Notes: generated by a model not told the origin, from the letters alone. Positions 24,227 to 33,277 are shown, numbered from the stretch's first letter. The stretch: DNA of 64,000 nucleotides from Desulfoluna butyratoxydans (GCF_900699765.1 NZ_CAADHO010000008.1:1-64000); one strand, 5' to 3'. Translations and numbers: made by a program.

Positions 24227-25429
24227 ATGGCACACAAACTCCAAGGATTGATCATTGGCAACGGACACGGTGCGGAAAAGACCTTTGCAGCGGATCTCCA
24301 CCCCCTGATCCAGGTTGAGGTATCCCGCGGGGAAACCGCCCTCAAGACATTGGTTCACACCGTAAACCCGGATGTGCTTTTTGTGTTCGCCCATGGGCCC
24401 CATGGCGCAGGCCACCCGGAGCTCATCGAGGTCATCGACGAATTCCCGAACCTCGTCACCTTTCTCATCGCAGACACCAAAGACCCGGACCTGATCAGGC
24501 AGGGCCTTCGCACAGGCGTCACCGATTTTCTTGTCTACCCCGAAGAGCGGGACACCCTGCTGCCGGCCATCCTGTCGGCCCTTGCCCGCACAGGCAAAGA
24601 GTCCCGGGCCGGGTCCGTGCTCTCGTTTTTCAGCGCCAGGGGCGGCCAGGGTACCACCACCCTCTCCCTGGCCACGGCCGATCACCTGGCCAGGACCACG
24701 GATGCCGGAGTCCTTCTTCTGGATCTGGACCTCTATTGCGGCAACACCGCAGGGTTCATGGACCTCCCGTCCCATTTCTCCCCCTTCGACCTTCTGGACA
24801 ACCTGGAGAGAATGGACGCCAACCTGCTCTTTTCCTCCATCCCCAGGCATGAAAGCGGGTTCTACGTCCTGAGCACCACCAAGGAGATCGGCGACGCAGA
24901 GAGCCTGAGTGCCTCGGATATCGACAGCATGCTGAACCTGCTCACCCACTATTTCGACCACGTCATCGTGGACCTGCCCCATGATTTCTCGGGTAAAACC
25001 GTCGGCGCCCTCAAGCAGACCGACCACCTGATGCTGGTGAGCAGCCAGGAGATCCCGGCCATCAAGGCAACAACAAAAACCCTCCGGCTTTTGCAGGACC
25101 TCTTCTTCGATGAGGAGAACCTCCACGTGGTGGCCAGCAGGTACAGCACAAGGCACGACATCTCTTCCGATCACATGGAAGAGATCTTTGGCTTTCCCGT
25201 CTGCGGAACCGTTGCCCACAATCGAAAAGTCTGCCACGAGGCCCTGATGGCAGGCAAAACCCTGCACACCATGCAGCCCCACGCCAACATCTGCCGCGAT
25301 GTGGAGACCCTTATTCACCGGGTCCTTGGGGGTAAGGTTCCGTCCCGCCCACGGGAAAAAAGGCCCTGGCCCTTTCGCTTCAGGCCCGCGGTCCACCTGC
25401 GACCGACCCGTGCAGGAGCCGCATCATGA
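24227..25429 (+). CDS. tadZ: Tad localisation ATPase TadZ/CpaE
   Basis: The 400-residue ParA/MinD-superfamily protein positions the pilus machine. The N-terminal ~125 residues look like an atypical receiver domain (VNPDVLFVF, GVTDFLVYPEERDTLLPAI). The ATPase domain starts near 128 with FFSARGGQGTTTLSLATA, a deviant P-loop in which the usual lysines of KGGxGKT are replaced. LLLDLDLY and HVIVDLPHDFS follow. Loss of the lysines suggests weak or absent ATP hydrolysis. Its stop overlaps the tadA start. Confidence 0.88.
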   Translation: MAHKLQGLIIGNGHGAEKTFAADLHPLIQVEVSRGETALKTLVHTVNPDVLFVFAHGPHGAGHPELIEVIDEFPNLVTFLIADTKDPDLIRQGLRTGVTDFLVYPEERDTLLPAILSALARTGKESRAGSVLSFFSARGGQGTTTLSLATADHLARTTDAGVLLLDLDLYCGNTAGFMDLPSHFSPFDLLDNLERMDANLLFSSIPRHESGFYVLSTTKEIGDAESLSASDIDSMLNLLTHYFDHVIVDLPHDFSGKTVGALKQTDHLMLVSSQEIPAIKATTKTLRLLQDLFFDEENLHVVASRYSTRHDISSDHMEEIFGFPVCGTVAHNRKVCHEALMAGKTLHTMQPHANICRDVETLIHRVLGGKVPSRPREKRPWPFRFRPAVHLRPTRAGAAS

Positions 25430-26775
25430 CCTTAAGGGACCGAATCCGACAGGGCACAGCCGACGGCCTGAACGCAACGGCATCCAACGCCATGACCTCC
25501 GAAGCGTTCTATGCCCTCAAGTCCGGCGTCCACCAGAAACTCGTGGAACGGCTGGACCTGCACACCCTCACCGACCTCCCCAAAGAAGCCCTGGCCGCGT
25601 CGGTAAAAACCGCGCTCCTGGACATCACCGCCTCGGACAAGGTCCCCCTGAACGCCCGGGAACGCACCGTCCTCATCTCGGACATCATGGACGAGATCAT
25701 GGGCTTCGGCCCCATCGACACCCTGGTCAACGACCAGACCGTCCAGGACATCCTGGTGAACGGCCACGACAAGGTCTACGTGGAAAAAGAGGGCATGCTG
25801 CACCTGACCCCCATCACCTTTCGAGACAACGACCACCTCATGCAGGTCATCGACAAGATCGTATCGGCCGTGGGAAGACGCATTGACGAGGCCTCTCCCA
25901 TGGTGGATGCGCGCATGCCCGACGGCTCCCGGGTCAACGTCATCATCCCGCCCCTTTCGTTAAGCGGGCCCCTTCTCTCCATCCGAAAATTCGGGGCCGT
26001 GCCCGTGTCCGAGGCCATGATGCTCGCCAACCAGACCTTCACAAAGGAGATGATGGCCTTTCTCCGGGCTGCCGTCCACGCCAAGCTCAACATCCTCATC
26101 TCCGGGGGCACCGGCGCGGGGAAAACCACCCTGCTCAACGTGCTCTCCGCCCACATCCCGGACCATGAACGCATCGTCACCATCGAGGACAGCGCAGAGC
26201 TCAGGCTCAACCAACACCACACCCTGAGCCTGGAATCCCGGCCCGCCAACATCGAAGGCAAAGGCGAGATCACCCTCACCGATCTCGTCAAAAACAGCCT
26301 GCGTATGCGCCCGGACCGCATCATCGTGGGGGAGACAAGGGGGGCCGAGGTCATGGACATGCTCCAGGCCATGAACACGGGCCATCCGGGTTCCATGAGC
26401 ACCATCCACGCCAACTCGCCGTCCGATGCCATCTCACGCATGGAGATCATGGCCGGCATGAGCCACGCTTTTTTCTCCGAAGTCTCCATCAGGCGCCTCA
26501 TCTCCCAGGCCATTCACATCATCGTTCAGCTGGCGCGCCTGGCCGACGGCAAAAGGCGCATCACCTCCATCTCAGAGGTCATGGGCATGGAAGGGGACAC
26601 CGTCATCACCCGGCCCCTGTTTACTTTTGAGCAGCAAAGCATGGATGACCGGGGCGCCATACGGGGAATCTTCAAAGGCGAAGGCCACACACCCCGGTAT
26701 GCCGACCACATCCGAAGCTTCGGAATCCGCCTGGATCCCGAGGCCTTCTCCACGTCCCTGGAGGTGTCGCCATGA
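25426..26775 (+). CDS. tadA: Tad pilus ATPase TadA/CpaF
   Basis: This 449-residue type II/IV secretion ATPase powers pilus assembly. Walker A is GGTGAGKTT with Lys233. The Walker-B-type RPDRIIVGETRG and the His box GHPGSMSTIHANS follow, and the N-terminal domain has VQDILVNGHDKVYVE and RRIDEASPMVDARMPDGSRVNVIIPP typical of CpaF. No residue loss is seen. It overlaps tadZ by four bases and tadB by four bases, so the block is translationally coupled. Confidence 0.95.
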   Translation: MTLRDRIRQGTADGLNATASNAMTSEAFYALKSGVHQKLVERLDLHTLTDLPKEALAASVKTALLDITASDKVPLNARERTVLISDIMDEIMGFGPIDTLVNDQTVQDILVNGHDKVYVEKEGMLHLTPITFRDNDHLMQVIDKIVSAVGRRIDEASPMVDARMPDGSRVNVIIPPLSLSGPLLSIRKFGAVPVSEAMMLANQTFTKEMMAFLRAAVHAKLNILISGGTGAGKTTLLNVLSAHIPDHERIVTIEDSAELRLNQHHTLSLESRPANIEGKGEITLTDLVKNSLRMRPDRIIVGETRGAEVMDMLQAMNTGHPGSMSTIHANSPSDAISRMEIMAGMSHAFFSEVSIRRLISQAIHIIVQLARLADGKRRITSISEVMGMEGDTVITRPLFTFEQQSMDDRGAIRGIFKGEGHTPRYADHIRSFGIRLDPEAFSTSLEVSP

Positions 26776-27725
26776 GCCTTTGGATTCCGGTGCTCCTTGT
26801 GGATGCGGGCCTCTTTGCCCTGGCGTTTCACTTTTTCAAAACAGACCGCAAACGCGGGAAAACCCGCACACTCATCCGCGCCCTTAAAAAGGAACCCTCG
26901 CCCTCGGCATCCCACGCCCCGGCCTTGAAAAATAGCCCCCGGAAAATTGCCGCAGAAGAGCTGGTTTCCGCCCTTTTTGACCTGTCCAGGCTGGAGTCGA
27001 TCCTTGTCACCGCAGGCGTCACAACCTCCCCGGAACGATTTGTGTTGTGGGCCGCAGGAGCCGGTGTCCTCCTGTTTTTGCCCCTCCTTCTGATCACCCG
27101 ACAGCTCGCGGTGGCCACGCTCCTTGCAGGTACAGGAATGGCCCTGCCCTTTGGGGTGGTCATCTGGAAAAAAAGGCAAAGAGAACGGCGCCTCGTGGAA
27201 CAGCTTCCCGACGCTCTGGACATGATCGTGCGCTCCCTCAAGGTGGGTCACAGTGTGGACGGGGCCCTCAAAGAAGCCGGCAGGAGCTTTCCCAATCCCC
27301 TGGGGCAGGAGGTCACCCTCATTTACGAAGAGATCGCCATGGGCCTCCCCTTCAAACAAGCCATCAACCACCTTGAAGAGCGCTTTGCCGATGTGCCCGA
27401 TATCCGGATTTTCTGCGCCGCCTTTATCCTCCAGCGCGAAACCGGCGGAAACCTGGCGGCCATCCTCTCCGGCTTGTCCACCACCATCCGGGAGCGGTTT
27501 CAGCTGGAGCGGCAGATCAAGGCCCATTCCAGCGAAGGACGCCTCAGCGCCCTGGTCATCGGCCTCTTGCCCCCGGTCTTCGGGCTCGTCACATGGCTGC
27601 TCAACCCCGGTTACATCCGGACCCTTGTGACGCACCCCACGGGGCAGCACCTGCTCGTGGCAGCGGTCCTTTTTGAAATCACCGGGTTTGTCGTCATGCG
27701 CGCCATGACAAAACTCGACGTCTGA
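26772..27725 (+). CDS. tadB: Tad inner-membrane platform protein TadB
   Basis: The 317-residue protein has an N-terminal membrane segment, paired hydrophobic segments near residues 93-130, the T2SF cytoplasmic domain (QLPDALDMIVRSLKVGHSVDGALKEAGRSFPNPLGQE near 140-180, FCAAFILQRETGGNLAAIL near 215-235) and two C-terminal membrane segments. TadB and TadC form the inner-membrane base. The ATG overlaps the tadA stop. A 490-bp repeat region then separates it from tadC. Confidence 0.9.
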   Translation: MSLWIPVLLVDAGLFALAFHFFKTDRKRGKTRTLIRALKKEPSPSASHAPALKNSPRKIAAEELVSALFDLSRLESILVTAGVTTSPERFVLWAAGAGVLLFLPLLLITRQLAVATLLAGTGMALPFGVVIWKKRQRERRLVEQLPDALDMIVRSLKVGHSVDGALKEAGRSFPNPLGQEVTLIYEEIAMGLPFKQAINHLEERFADVPDIRIFCAAFILQRETGGNLAAILSGLSTTIRERFQLERQIKAHSSEGRLSALVIGLLPPVFGLVTWLLNPGYIRTLVTHPTGQHLLVAAVLFEITGFVVMRAMTKLDV

Positions 27726-28214
27726 GGCCAAATCAGCCGTCTATGTTCCAAAAAGGCCCCGAGGAACACAAAGATGCCTCCGGCGGCCCTGCCGGGGGCC
27801 AAACTTTTGAAAAGTTTGACAAACAGATTTTGCTCAATTTCGCAGAATCCTTCGCGGAAGCTCTGCCCCTGAGGAACGAAGGGAGAGGGCTTTCGCAACC
27901 TGGGGTCCAGGGGACCATCCCCTGGCCGCCGGAGGCAGGTTTTTCCTGGCTACTTTAACCATAGAAGGCAATGCAGTTAAATCAACACTGGGCAAGTGGT
28001 GACAACGTATCTTGTAACGTCGAAGCTTGCGATCCAATGCGCATAAACCATCAGCGTCCATATCGGGCGCAGCCCGAGCCGAAGGCCCTTGCGCTTTGGC
28101 CCGAGGAACGAGGGACAAAGCGCAAGGGCAATATGCTTTCGAGGTGGCTCACCTCGCCGCCGGAGGCATTGCTTTTTTTGTCCATACCTCACGACACATA
28201 CGGAGCCATACGCT
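27726..28214. other. repeat-filled gap between tadB and tadC
   Basis: No gene is seen. It holds an inverted family-2 repeat (27777-27835) and an inverted GCCTCCGG-family repeat with the GCCCTTGCGCTTTG...CAAAGCGCAAGGGC hairpin (28083-28168). Such gaps are unusual between tadB and tadC. Confidence 0.6.
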
Positions 28215-29126
28215 GTGACCCCTTCCATCCTGGCAGTCATCACGTTTTTATGCGTCACCGTCCTTCTGATGATTCTCTACATCAGGCTGGAGGTGGCCTA
28301 TCTCCGCATGCGGCTCAACCGACGTTTCAACGGAAAAAAACGCGGCCCCAGGCACAAGGAAAAAACTCTGGAGGAGAGGCTCTGGTTCAAACTCACTTAC
28401 CCCCTGGGCCGCTTCACCACGCCGGATGACGAGGAGGCCCTCTCTGCCCTGCAAGTCCGTCTCAACCACGCAGGATACAGAGACTCCTCGGCCGTGGCCC
28501 TCTTCTTCGGACTCCGGGCAGGACTTGCCGGATGCTTCGGGGTGCTGGCTCTGCTCTGGGCCCTGGGCAGCGGCGGTTCGCCCCTTTTGGCCTTTCTTCC
28601 CGCAGGCATGGGCTACCAGGCACCGGCCTGGGCCCTGGCCTGGAAAATAAAAAAGCGGAAAAAAGCCATATTCCGAGAACTTCCCGACGCCCTGGACCTT
28701 CTGATCATCTGCATCGACTCCGGCCTGGGCTTTGACATGGCCATTGCCCGCATCAGCGGCGAGTTTGCCTCCATCACCCCCACCCTCGCTAAGGAGTTCG
28801 AGCTCTACCTTGTCGAAACACGAAGCGGGTTGCCCCGGGCCCAAGCCCTCTCACACCTTGCAGTACGAAACGGCTCCTCATCCCTTGGCAGCGTGGTGAC
28901 CGTTCTGAACCAGTCCGCACGATTCGGCACGGACATTGCCGACGCCCTGCGCACCACCATCTCGTCCATGAGAAAACAGCGAAAACAACTGGCTGAGGAG
29001 AAAGGAGGCAAGGTCGCCGCAAAGCTCACCTTTCCCCTTGTGGGCCTCATCATGCCCGCCCTGATGATCATCATCCTCGGCCCGGCCATCATCAACCTCA
29101 TCGAAAGGTTCAAGCATGGATTTTAG
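28215..29126 (+). CDS. tadC: Tad inner-membrane platform protein TadC
   Basis: The protein has 303 residues from the GTG at 28215, which has GGAG nine bases upstream and directly starts the first hydrophobic segment (ILAVITFLCVTVLLMILYIRL). Longer frames read translated repeat DNA. The T2SF domain carries LPDALDLLIICIDSGLGFDMAIARI near 155-180 and SLGSVVTVLNQSARFGTDIADALR near 220-245, and a hydrophobic C-terminus (PLVGLIMPALMIIILGPAII) follows. Its stop lies inside the start of the next ORF. Confidence 0.88.
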   Translation: MTPSILAVITFLCVTVLLMILYIRLEVAYLRMRLNRRFNGKKRGPRHKEKTLEERLWFKLTYPLGRFTTPDDEEALSALQVRLNHAGYRDSSAVALFFGLRAGLAGCFGVLALLWALGSGGSPLLAFLPAGMGYQAPAWALAWKIKKRKKAIFRELPDALDLLIICIDSGLGFDMAIARISGEFASITPTLAKEFELYLVETRSGLPRAQALSHLAVRNGSSSLGSVVTVLNQSARFGTDIADALRTTISSMRKQRKQLAEEKGGKVAAKLTFPLVGLIMPALMIIILGPAIINLIERFKHGF

Positions 29127-30015
29127 CCAGACAGAAAACGATGCCTCCGGCGGCAAGGTGAGCCGCCTTGAAAGCGTATTCCCGCTGCGAGCTGCCCCTC
29201 GTTCCCCGGGTCACACCACAGCGACATCCTTCACAAATCTGCGTATCAACTGTCTCTTGTTTGTCGGCTGCCTTTTGCTTGTCGGATGCGCCGGGAAGAC
29301 GCCCCCAGCCTTCTCGCCCGACGACGCCATGGCACGGGGACTGTCCCCGGCCATGACACAGAAGCGCCCCGAACCCAACCACCTCGCCCTGGCAAAGGAC
29401 ATGATCAGCAAGGGGTATCACGACATTGCCCTGGTCCAACTGGAGAAAGCCCTGGCGATGAGGGGAGAAGAAGCTGAAATATACCACCTCATGGGCTGCT
29501 GCCACCGGGAGAAAAAGGACTACGACAAGGCAAAAACCTGTTTCGGCAAAGCCCTCACCCGGGAGCCGGACTACGCTCCGGCACACAACGGTCTGGCCAT
29601 GACCCTGGACCTCACCGGCAACCCCGGGGCGGCCCAGGCCCACTACCGTAAAGCCATTGAAATCAACCCGGCGCGCCCCGATGTTTACAACAACATGGGC
29701 TTCTCCCACCTGTGCGCAGGAAACCTCGACCTGGCCCAGGACTGCTTCACCCGGGCCATCGCCCTTGACGACACCTTTTTCCTGGCCCGGCACAACCTCG
29801 CCATCTGCCTGGGCGTGGCAGGACGAGAGGCCGAAGCCATGGCCCTGCTGAGCAAACTCATGAAACCTGCCGAGGCCTTCAACAACATGGGCGCCATCCA
29901 CGCCCTGGCACACAATACAGAGAAGGCAGCCGGCTTTTTCGAACAGGCCCTTGCCATGGACCCCACCCTGTCCGCCGCCCAGAAAAACATCGCAGCAACC
30001 AAAGGAGCACCCTGA
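29116..30015 (+). CDS. tadD: TadD-like TPR lipoprotein
   Basis: The frame opens at an ATG overlapping the tadC stop and encodes 299 residues. The lipobox LLLVGC places the acylated Cys at residue 58, far too late for a normal lipoprotein signal, and residues ~8-35 are translated GCCTCCGG repeat. The working start is probably a non-ATG codon near 29239-29260, just before CLLFVGCLLLVGC. The body has about five TPR units (AEIYHLMGCCHREKKDYDKAKTCF and following). TadD-type TPR lipoproteins help assemble the secretin. The start is uncertain; the family call is secure. Confidence 0.82.
   Translation: MDFSQTENDASGGKVSRLESVFPLRAAPRSPGHTTATSFTNLRINCLLFVGCLLLVGCAGKTPPAFSPDDAMARGLSPAMTQKRPEPNHLALAKDMISKGYHDIALVQLEKALAMRGEEAEIYHLMGCCHREKKDYDKAKTCFGKALTREPDYAPAHNGLAMTLDLTGNPGAAQAHYRKAIEINPARPDVYNNMGFSHLCAGNLDLAQDCFTRAIALDDTFFLARHNLAICLGVAGREAEAMALLSKLMKPAEAFNNMGAIHALAHNTEKAAGFFEQALAMDPTLSAAQKNIAATKGAP
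29139..29210 (+). repeat. GCCTCCGG-type dispersed repeat overlapping the tadD reading frame
   Basis: GCCTCCGGCGGCAAGGTGAG followed by CCGCCTTGAAAGC matches the copies at 11680 and 12056. It lies just after the tadC stop and is read through by the long tadD frame. Confidence 0.6.
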
Positions 30016-30018
30016 ACC

Positions 30019-30306
30019 ATGATCCCCTTTTCCAAAGATTTTGCCGTTCCCCTCTCCTTTGTGGCCATCCTGCTCGCAGGTTGCTCAGCACCGAAGCACA
30101 TCTCCCCTGAGTTCGGCGAATCCTTTACCAAGGCCTTTCACGCCCAGGTCATGAACCCCGACGCACCGATCAATCGCGCCCCCGTCACCACCATGCCCGG
30201 GCCCCTGGCAAACGCCATCTACAAAAACAAGTACGAGCACCCAATGAAAGAGATCGACTCAGACTCCGACTCCAAGGATAACAACACCGACATCATGGCC
30301 GATTGA
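30019..30306 (+). CDS. small lipoprotein of the Tad locus
   Basis: The 95-residue protein has a signal peptide with lipobox ILLAGC, so Cys22 would be acylated. The mature part is short, with KHISPEFGESFTKAFHAQVMNPDA and an Asp/Ser-rich tail. The conserved-looking FGESF...QVMNP stretch resembles small proteins seen in other Tad loci, but I do not know its exact role. It starts three bases after the tadD stop and is surely co-transcribed. Outer-membrane attachment near the secretin is inference. Confidence 0.75.
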   Translation: MIPFSKDFAVPLSFVAILLAGCSAPKHISPEFGESFTKAFHAQVMNPDAPINRAPVTTMPGPLANAIYKNKYEHPMKEIDSDSDSKDNNTDIMAD

Positions 30307-30553
30307 TATCTCACAAACCCCATGGTTGATTAGAGATAAAAAGCCTCCGGCAGGGGTGCCGGAGGCATAGCACTCATGAAATATCCGGGATAGGCTGAAT
30401 CGTTACGAAAGATCCACCGAAACGGAGCGCCCCACTCCGGCGCGGCTTTTTAGTCCGTCGTTACCCGTGCCGCACAGGAGTGCGGCGCTCCAAGGGACAA
30501 GGGTTTCCGGAAGGGTGATGCCAATACACCGATCGCCCAAACGAGCATCAAGT
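30307..30553. other. intergenic repeats after the Tad lipoprotein gene
   Basis: A GCCTCCGGC...GCCGGAGGC hairpin (30343-30366), a solo MITE end CTCATGAAATATCCGG (30373-30388) and a REP-like palindrome (30424-30491) are present. No gene is seen. Confidence 0.55.
30424..30491. repeat. REP-like palindrome, inverted copy of 12152-12214
   Basis: GGAGCGCCCCACTCC and GGAGTGCGGCGCTCC flank the shared loop sequence TTTTTAGTCCGTCG, which is in reverse orientation to the 12-kb copy. Confidence 0.65.
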
Positions 30554-30796
30554 CCGGATATTTCATGAGAAAACAACCATCCAAATGTAAAATGTCATGA
30601 TTTCTGATGGATATAATAAAAATGTCGGCTATTTTGGAAATGCAAAATGTAAATCGACGTTTGCTGTTTGATTTTCTCACCCTTCGGGCGAGCCGAGAGC
30701 ACCCATCTTCTGCGTTATCAGAGCTTTGAGGTAAACCACTACATCTGCAGCTCTGATGCCTTGAACATGGGTGCACTCGACTCGTGAAATATCCGG
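30554..30796 (+). repeat. MITE-like dispersed element, copy 2 (best defined)
   Basis: The 243-bp element has 16-bp terminal inverted repeats, CCGGATATTTCATGAG (30554-30569) and CTCGTGAAATATCCGG (30781-30796), with one mismatch. The internal block TTTGAGGTAAACCACTACAT...CTCTGATGCCTTGA matches copy 1. No transposase is encoded. It sits 34 bp before the tadG-like start codon and may supply its promoter. Confidence 0.7.
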
Positions 30797-30830
30797 GCAA
30801 GGCCGACGTGTGTTTGAAAGAACCGTGCAT

Positions 30831-32273
30831 ATGGAAAAAAAAGCAATCACGACAAGCCCCCCCAAAAAACACGAGCAAGGTTCCATCGTTCTTGTGGTGG
30901 CCTTTTTCATGACGGCCCTGTTGATGATGCTCGCCCTGGTCATCGAATCCGGCTATCTCTTCAGCGAAAAACGAACCCTCCAGAACTGCGTGGACGCCGC
31001 CGCCATGGCAGGGGCCCTGCACCTCTGTGACGGAGCCCCCGAAGCCCGTGCCCGCAAGGTCCTTGTCCAGAATCTTTTTCCGGGAAATGAAGCCGTGGAG
31101 GATCCTGCCGTTGATGAGGACTTGCCGCAAAACCACGAAGTGGAGATCACACGGGGATACTACGATGAGAACGACGCCTACGATGACTTTCTCGTCTACA
31201 AAGAATTTGCAGCCGAAGGAGACCCTGATTTTCCCGCCGACGAGTACGTCAACGCCGTCAAAGTGTCCCTGACTGTCAGAGAATCCCTTCTTATGGGAGA
31301 GTTGGAAAAGAAAAAAAATGTCGACGTCCACGTGGCTTCCGTGGCGTTTCGGCGGCGTTTCGGTATCCTGGCCCACGGGGAAAGCCAGATATCGGACATT
31401 CGAAGCCAAGACAATTTTCGCAGAGATCAGCTTATATTCAGAAACATGGGCAGCGTTCATGCAAACGGCGATGTTGCATTCATAAAGCCGGTGGAGTTAA
31501 CCGGTAACACCCTCGTCACCGCAGGAGGAAAAATCATCAACTGCCGCTCAGGGCTCCAGGGAGCACGACCAGTTCTGGATGTTCGACCCATTGACTGGGA
31601 CTATTTAAGGGCCAACGGCATCGTGTACACCGTAGATCAATGGCCTGAAATTGACGGAGATTATGATTGTAAGTCAGAAATACCTGTCGAACACGGCAAT
31701 ACCCTCTACCGCCATGGGCTTAATAATAAAACTGATTATGTATTCGGCCTCCATCGTGGAGACCATAATGGCCAAATATACTATTTCAGTGCTGAAAACG
31801 CTGATGATGAGGCGACTTTGTTTCTTTTCTCAACGTGTAGCGACGACGATTACGATGCCTATAATTTTACTGTTGCCTCTGAGCTTAAAATTGACTTTGA
31901 CGCAAAGGGAAATGCCCTTCATTTCACCATGGGAGGCGTCGGTCATGACAGCGCATACATATATTGTAGAAAAGATATCGGATCGCCTGAATACGGCGAT
32001 TCAAGCCGCATTTTTCTTGATGGGTATAAAGGAGTTGTGTTCCGAACAGAAAAAAACTTTTCTGTTAAGTACGTTGACACAAGTTGGAATGGAGTTAGCA
32101 CCCATGAAAATTTTTTGAATATCATTGCACAGGGGCAGATCGTGTTCAGAGGACACAATTCTGGCATATTCTCATCAGAAAAGAACTACATCAACGGCAC
32201 CTTCGGCCCCCCCTGCAACGCAGCCCTTCTCATGCACGGCCGCCTTGAGATGTCCCACGATAAAATCCATTAA
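30831..32273 (+). CDS. tadG: TadG-like pilus assembly protein
   Basis: The 480-residue protein has the TadG-type N-terminus EQGSIVLVVAFFMTALLMMLALVIESGYLFSEKRTLQNCVDAAAMAGA, an uncleaved helix followed by the D-AA-A-AGA stretch of the Tad/TadE-like family. A long extracytoplasmic domain of unclear fold follows; codon use becomes more AT-rich after ~residue 260. The ATG at 30831 lies just beyond the MITE-like element; upstream in-frame starts read repeat DNA. It closes the Tad locus and is convergent with the AraC-type gene. Confidence 0.82.
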   Translation: MEKKAITTSPPKKHEQGSIVLVVAFFMTALLMMLALVIESGYLFSEKRTLQNCVDAAAMAGALHLCDGAPEARARKVLVQNLFPGNEAVEDPAVDEDLPQNHEVEITRGYYDENDAYDDFLVYKEFAAEGDPDFPADEYVNAVKVSLTVRESLLMGELEKKKNVDVHVASVAFRRRFGILAHGESQISDIRSQDNFRRDQLIFRNMGSVHANGDVAFIKPVELTGNTLVTAGGKIINCRSGLQGARPVLDVRPIDWDYLRANGIVYTVDQWPEIDGDYDCKSEIPVEHGNTLYRHGLNNKTDYVFGLHRGDHNGQIYYFSAENADDEATLFLFSTCSDDDYDAYNFTVASELKIDFDAKGNALHFTMGGVGHDSAYIYCRKDIGSPEYGDSSRIFLDGYKGVVFRTEKNFSVKYVDTSWNGVSTHENFLNIIAQGQIVFRGHNSGIFSSEKNYINGTFGPPCNAALLMHGRLEMSHDKIH

Positions 32274-32434
32274 CCCCAGCAAATGCAAAAAACCACGGCC
32301 CGTAGGGTGAATTATGCACCATGGTCAAGAGGCAACAGCCTTCCATATGCCATCGGCATAAGCACGCCTGGAGTCTCCGGCCAACCGAGACCTCTTATTT
32401 GCCCTTATCATTCAAGTCAGTCCATTCCCAGCAT

Positions 32435-33277
32435 TCACCCCGACACCACCTTGGCAGGGGATTCCCCCCGTTTCCGGGCAGGAAACTGCCCGGTGCATAT
32501 TTTCTTGAACTCCGACGGGGTATAGCCTTCGAGTTTGCGGAACACCCTGCAAAAATAGGATTGATCATTGAAGCCCACCTGATAACAGGCCTCCGACACG
32601 TTGAGGTTGTCCGCCATGAACAATTTTTTCGCCACGTGGATTCGCCGCATATTGAGGTACTCTTTAAAGGACATGCCTGTCTTGTCCTTAAAAATCCGAG
32701 AAAAATGAAACTTGCTCATGCCGTTGGCCTTGGCAGCCTCCTCCAGGGTGATGGGATTCATAAAATTCCGGTCGATGAAATCAATGGATTTTTGGACCTC
32801 CAGGGCGGCGCACCCCGGCATGGAGGGGCCGGGGCCTTCGGCGGCTTTTCCCTGGTACAGGCTCTGGTAGGCGGTCCAGACCCTGTCCAGGGACATCTTA
32901 TAAAAATAGGTCTTCAGCGCAGGGAACGTCTCCAGCATCTGGTGAAAGGCTTCGCGCCTGGCCATGAGCACAACCCCGGGAATGGCGCCCACGGCGCTGG
33001 CAATGGACATCCCCTTGGGTTCAAAGGACATCAGCCCGAAAAAATCCCCGCGCCGAAGGGAGCCGAAGGAGAGATCCCCTCCGGTAAACCGCTTGATGCG
33101 AAGCTCAATGCTCCCGGACACCACAAACCCAACCCAGGTCGCCACCTCGTCCTGCACCACCAGCTTCTCCTTCTCGGCGAACCGATAGGACTGAAACGCC
33201 GAGACCACGCGATCAAGGGCCTCAGGAGAAAGCCTGCCGAAGGGCAGGTGCCGTTTCAACAACTCTCGTTCATTCAT
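32435..33277 (-). CDS. Crp-AraC fusion transcriptional regulator under B12 riboswitch
   Basis: The 280-residue regulator joins an N-terminal cyclic-nucleotide-binding-like beta-barrel (residues ~8-125, GFVVSGSIELRIKRFTGGDLSFGSLRRGDFFGLMSF) to a C-terminal AraC/XylS double helix-turn-helix (~175-270, TLEEAAKANGMSKFHFSRIFKDKTGMSFKEYL, ACYQVGFNDQSYFCRVFRKLEGYTPSEFKK). Key cAMP-contact residues of Crp are not evident, so the ligand is unknown. The ATG at 33277 follows the riboswitch terminator by about 27 bases. A cobalamin riboswitch directly upstream implies expression when B12 is scarce. Targets may include the divergent Co/Ni transporter genes, which is inference. Confidence 0.88.
   Translation of the reverse strand: MNERELLKRHLPFGRLSPEALDRVVSAFQSYRFAEKEKLVVQDEVATWVGFVVSGSIELRIKRFTGGDLSFGSLRRGDFFGLMSFEPKGMSIASAVGAIPGVVLMARREAFHQMLETFPALKTYFYKMSLDRVWTAYQSLYQGKAAEGPGPSMPGCAALEVQKSIDFIDRNFMNPITLEEAAKANGMSKFHFSRIFKDKTGMSFKEYLNMRRIHVAKKLFMADNLNVSEACYQVGFNDQSYFCRVFRKLEGYTPSEFKKICTGQFPARKRGESPAKVVSG

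Noticed and set aside
24173-25396. 407-codon minus-strand frame antisense to tadZ
   Set aside because: It is a shadow frame; tadZ has family motifs, overlaps with neighbours and operon context.
30450-31460. 336-codon minus-strand open frame over the tadG-like start
   Set aside because: It crosses a REP palindrome and the MITE-like repeat and is antisense to a well-supported TadG-like gene.
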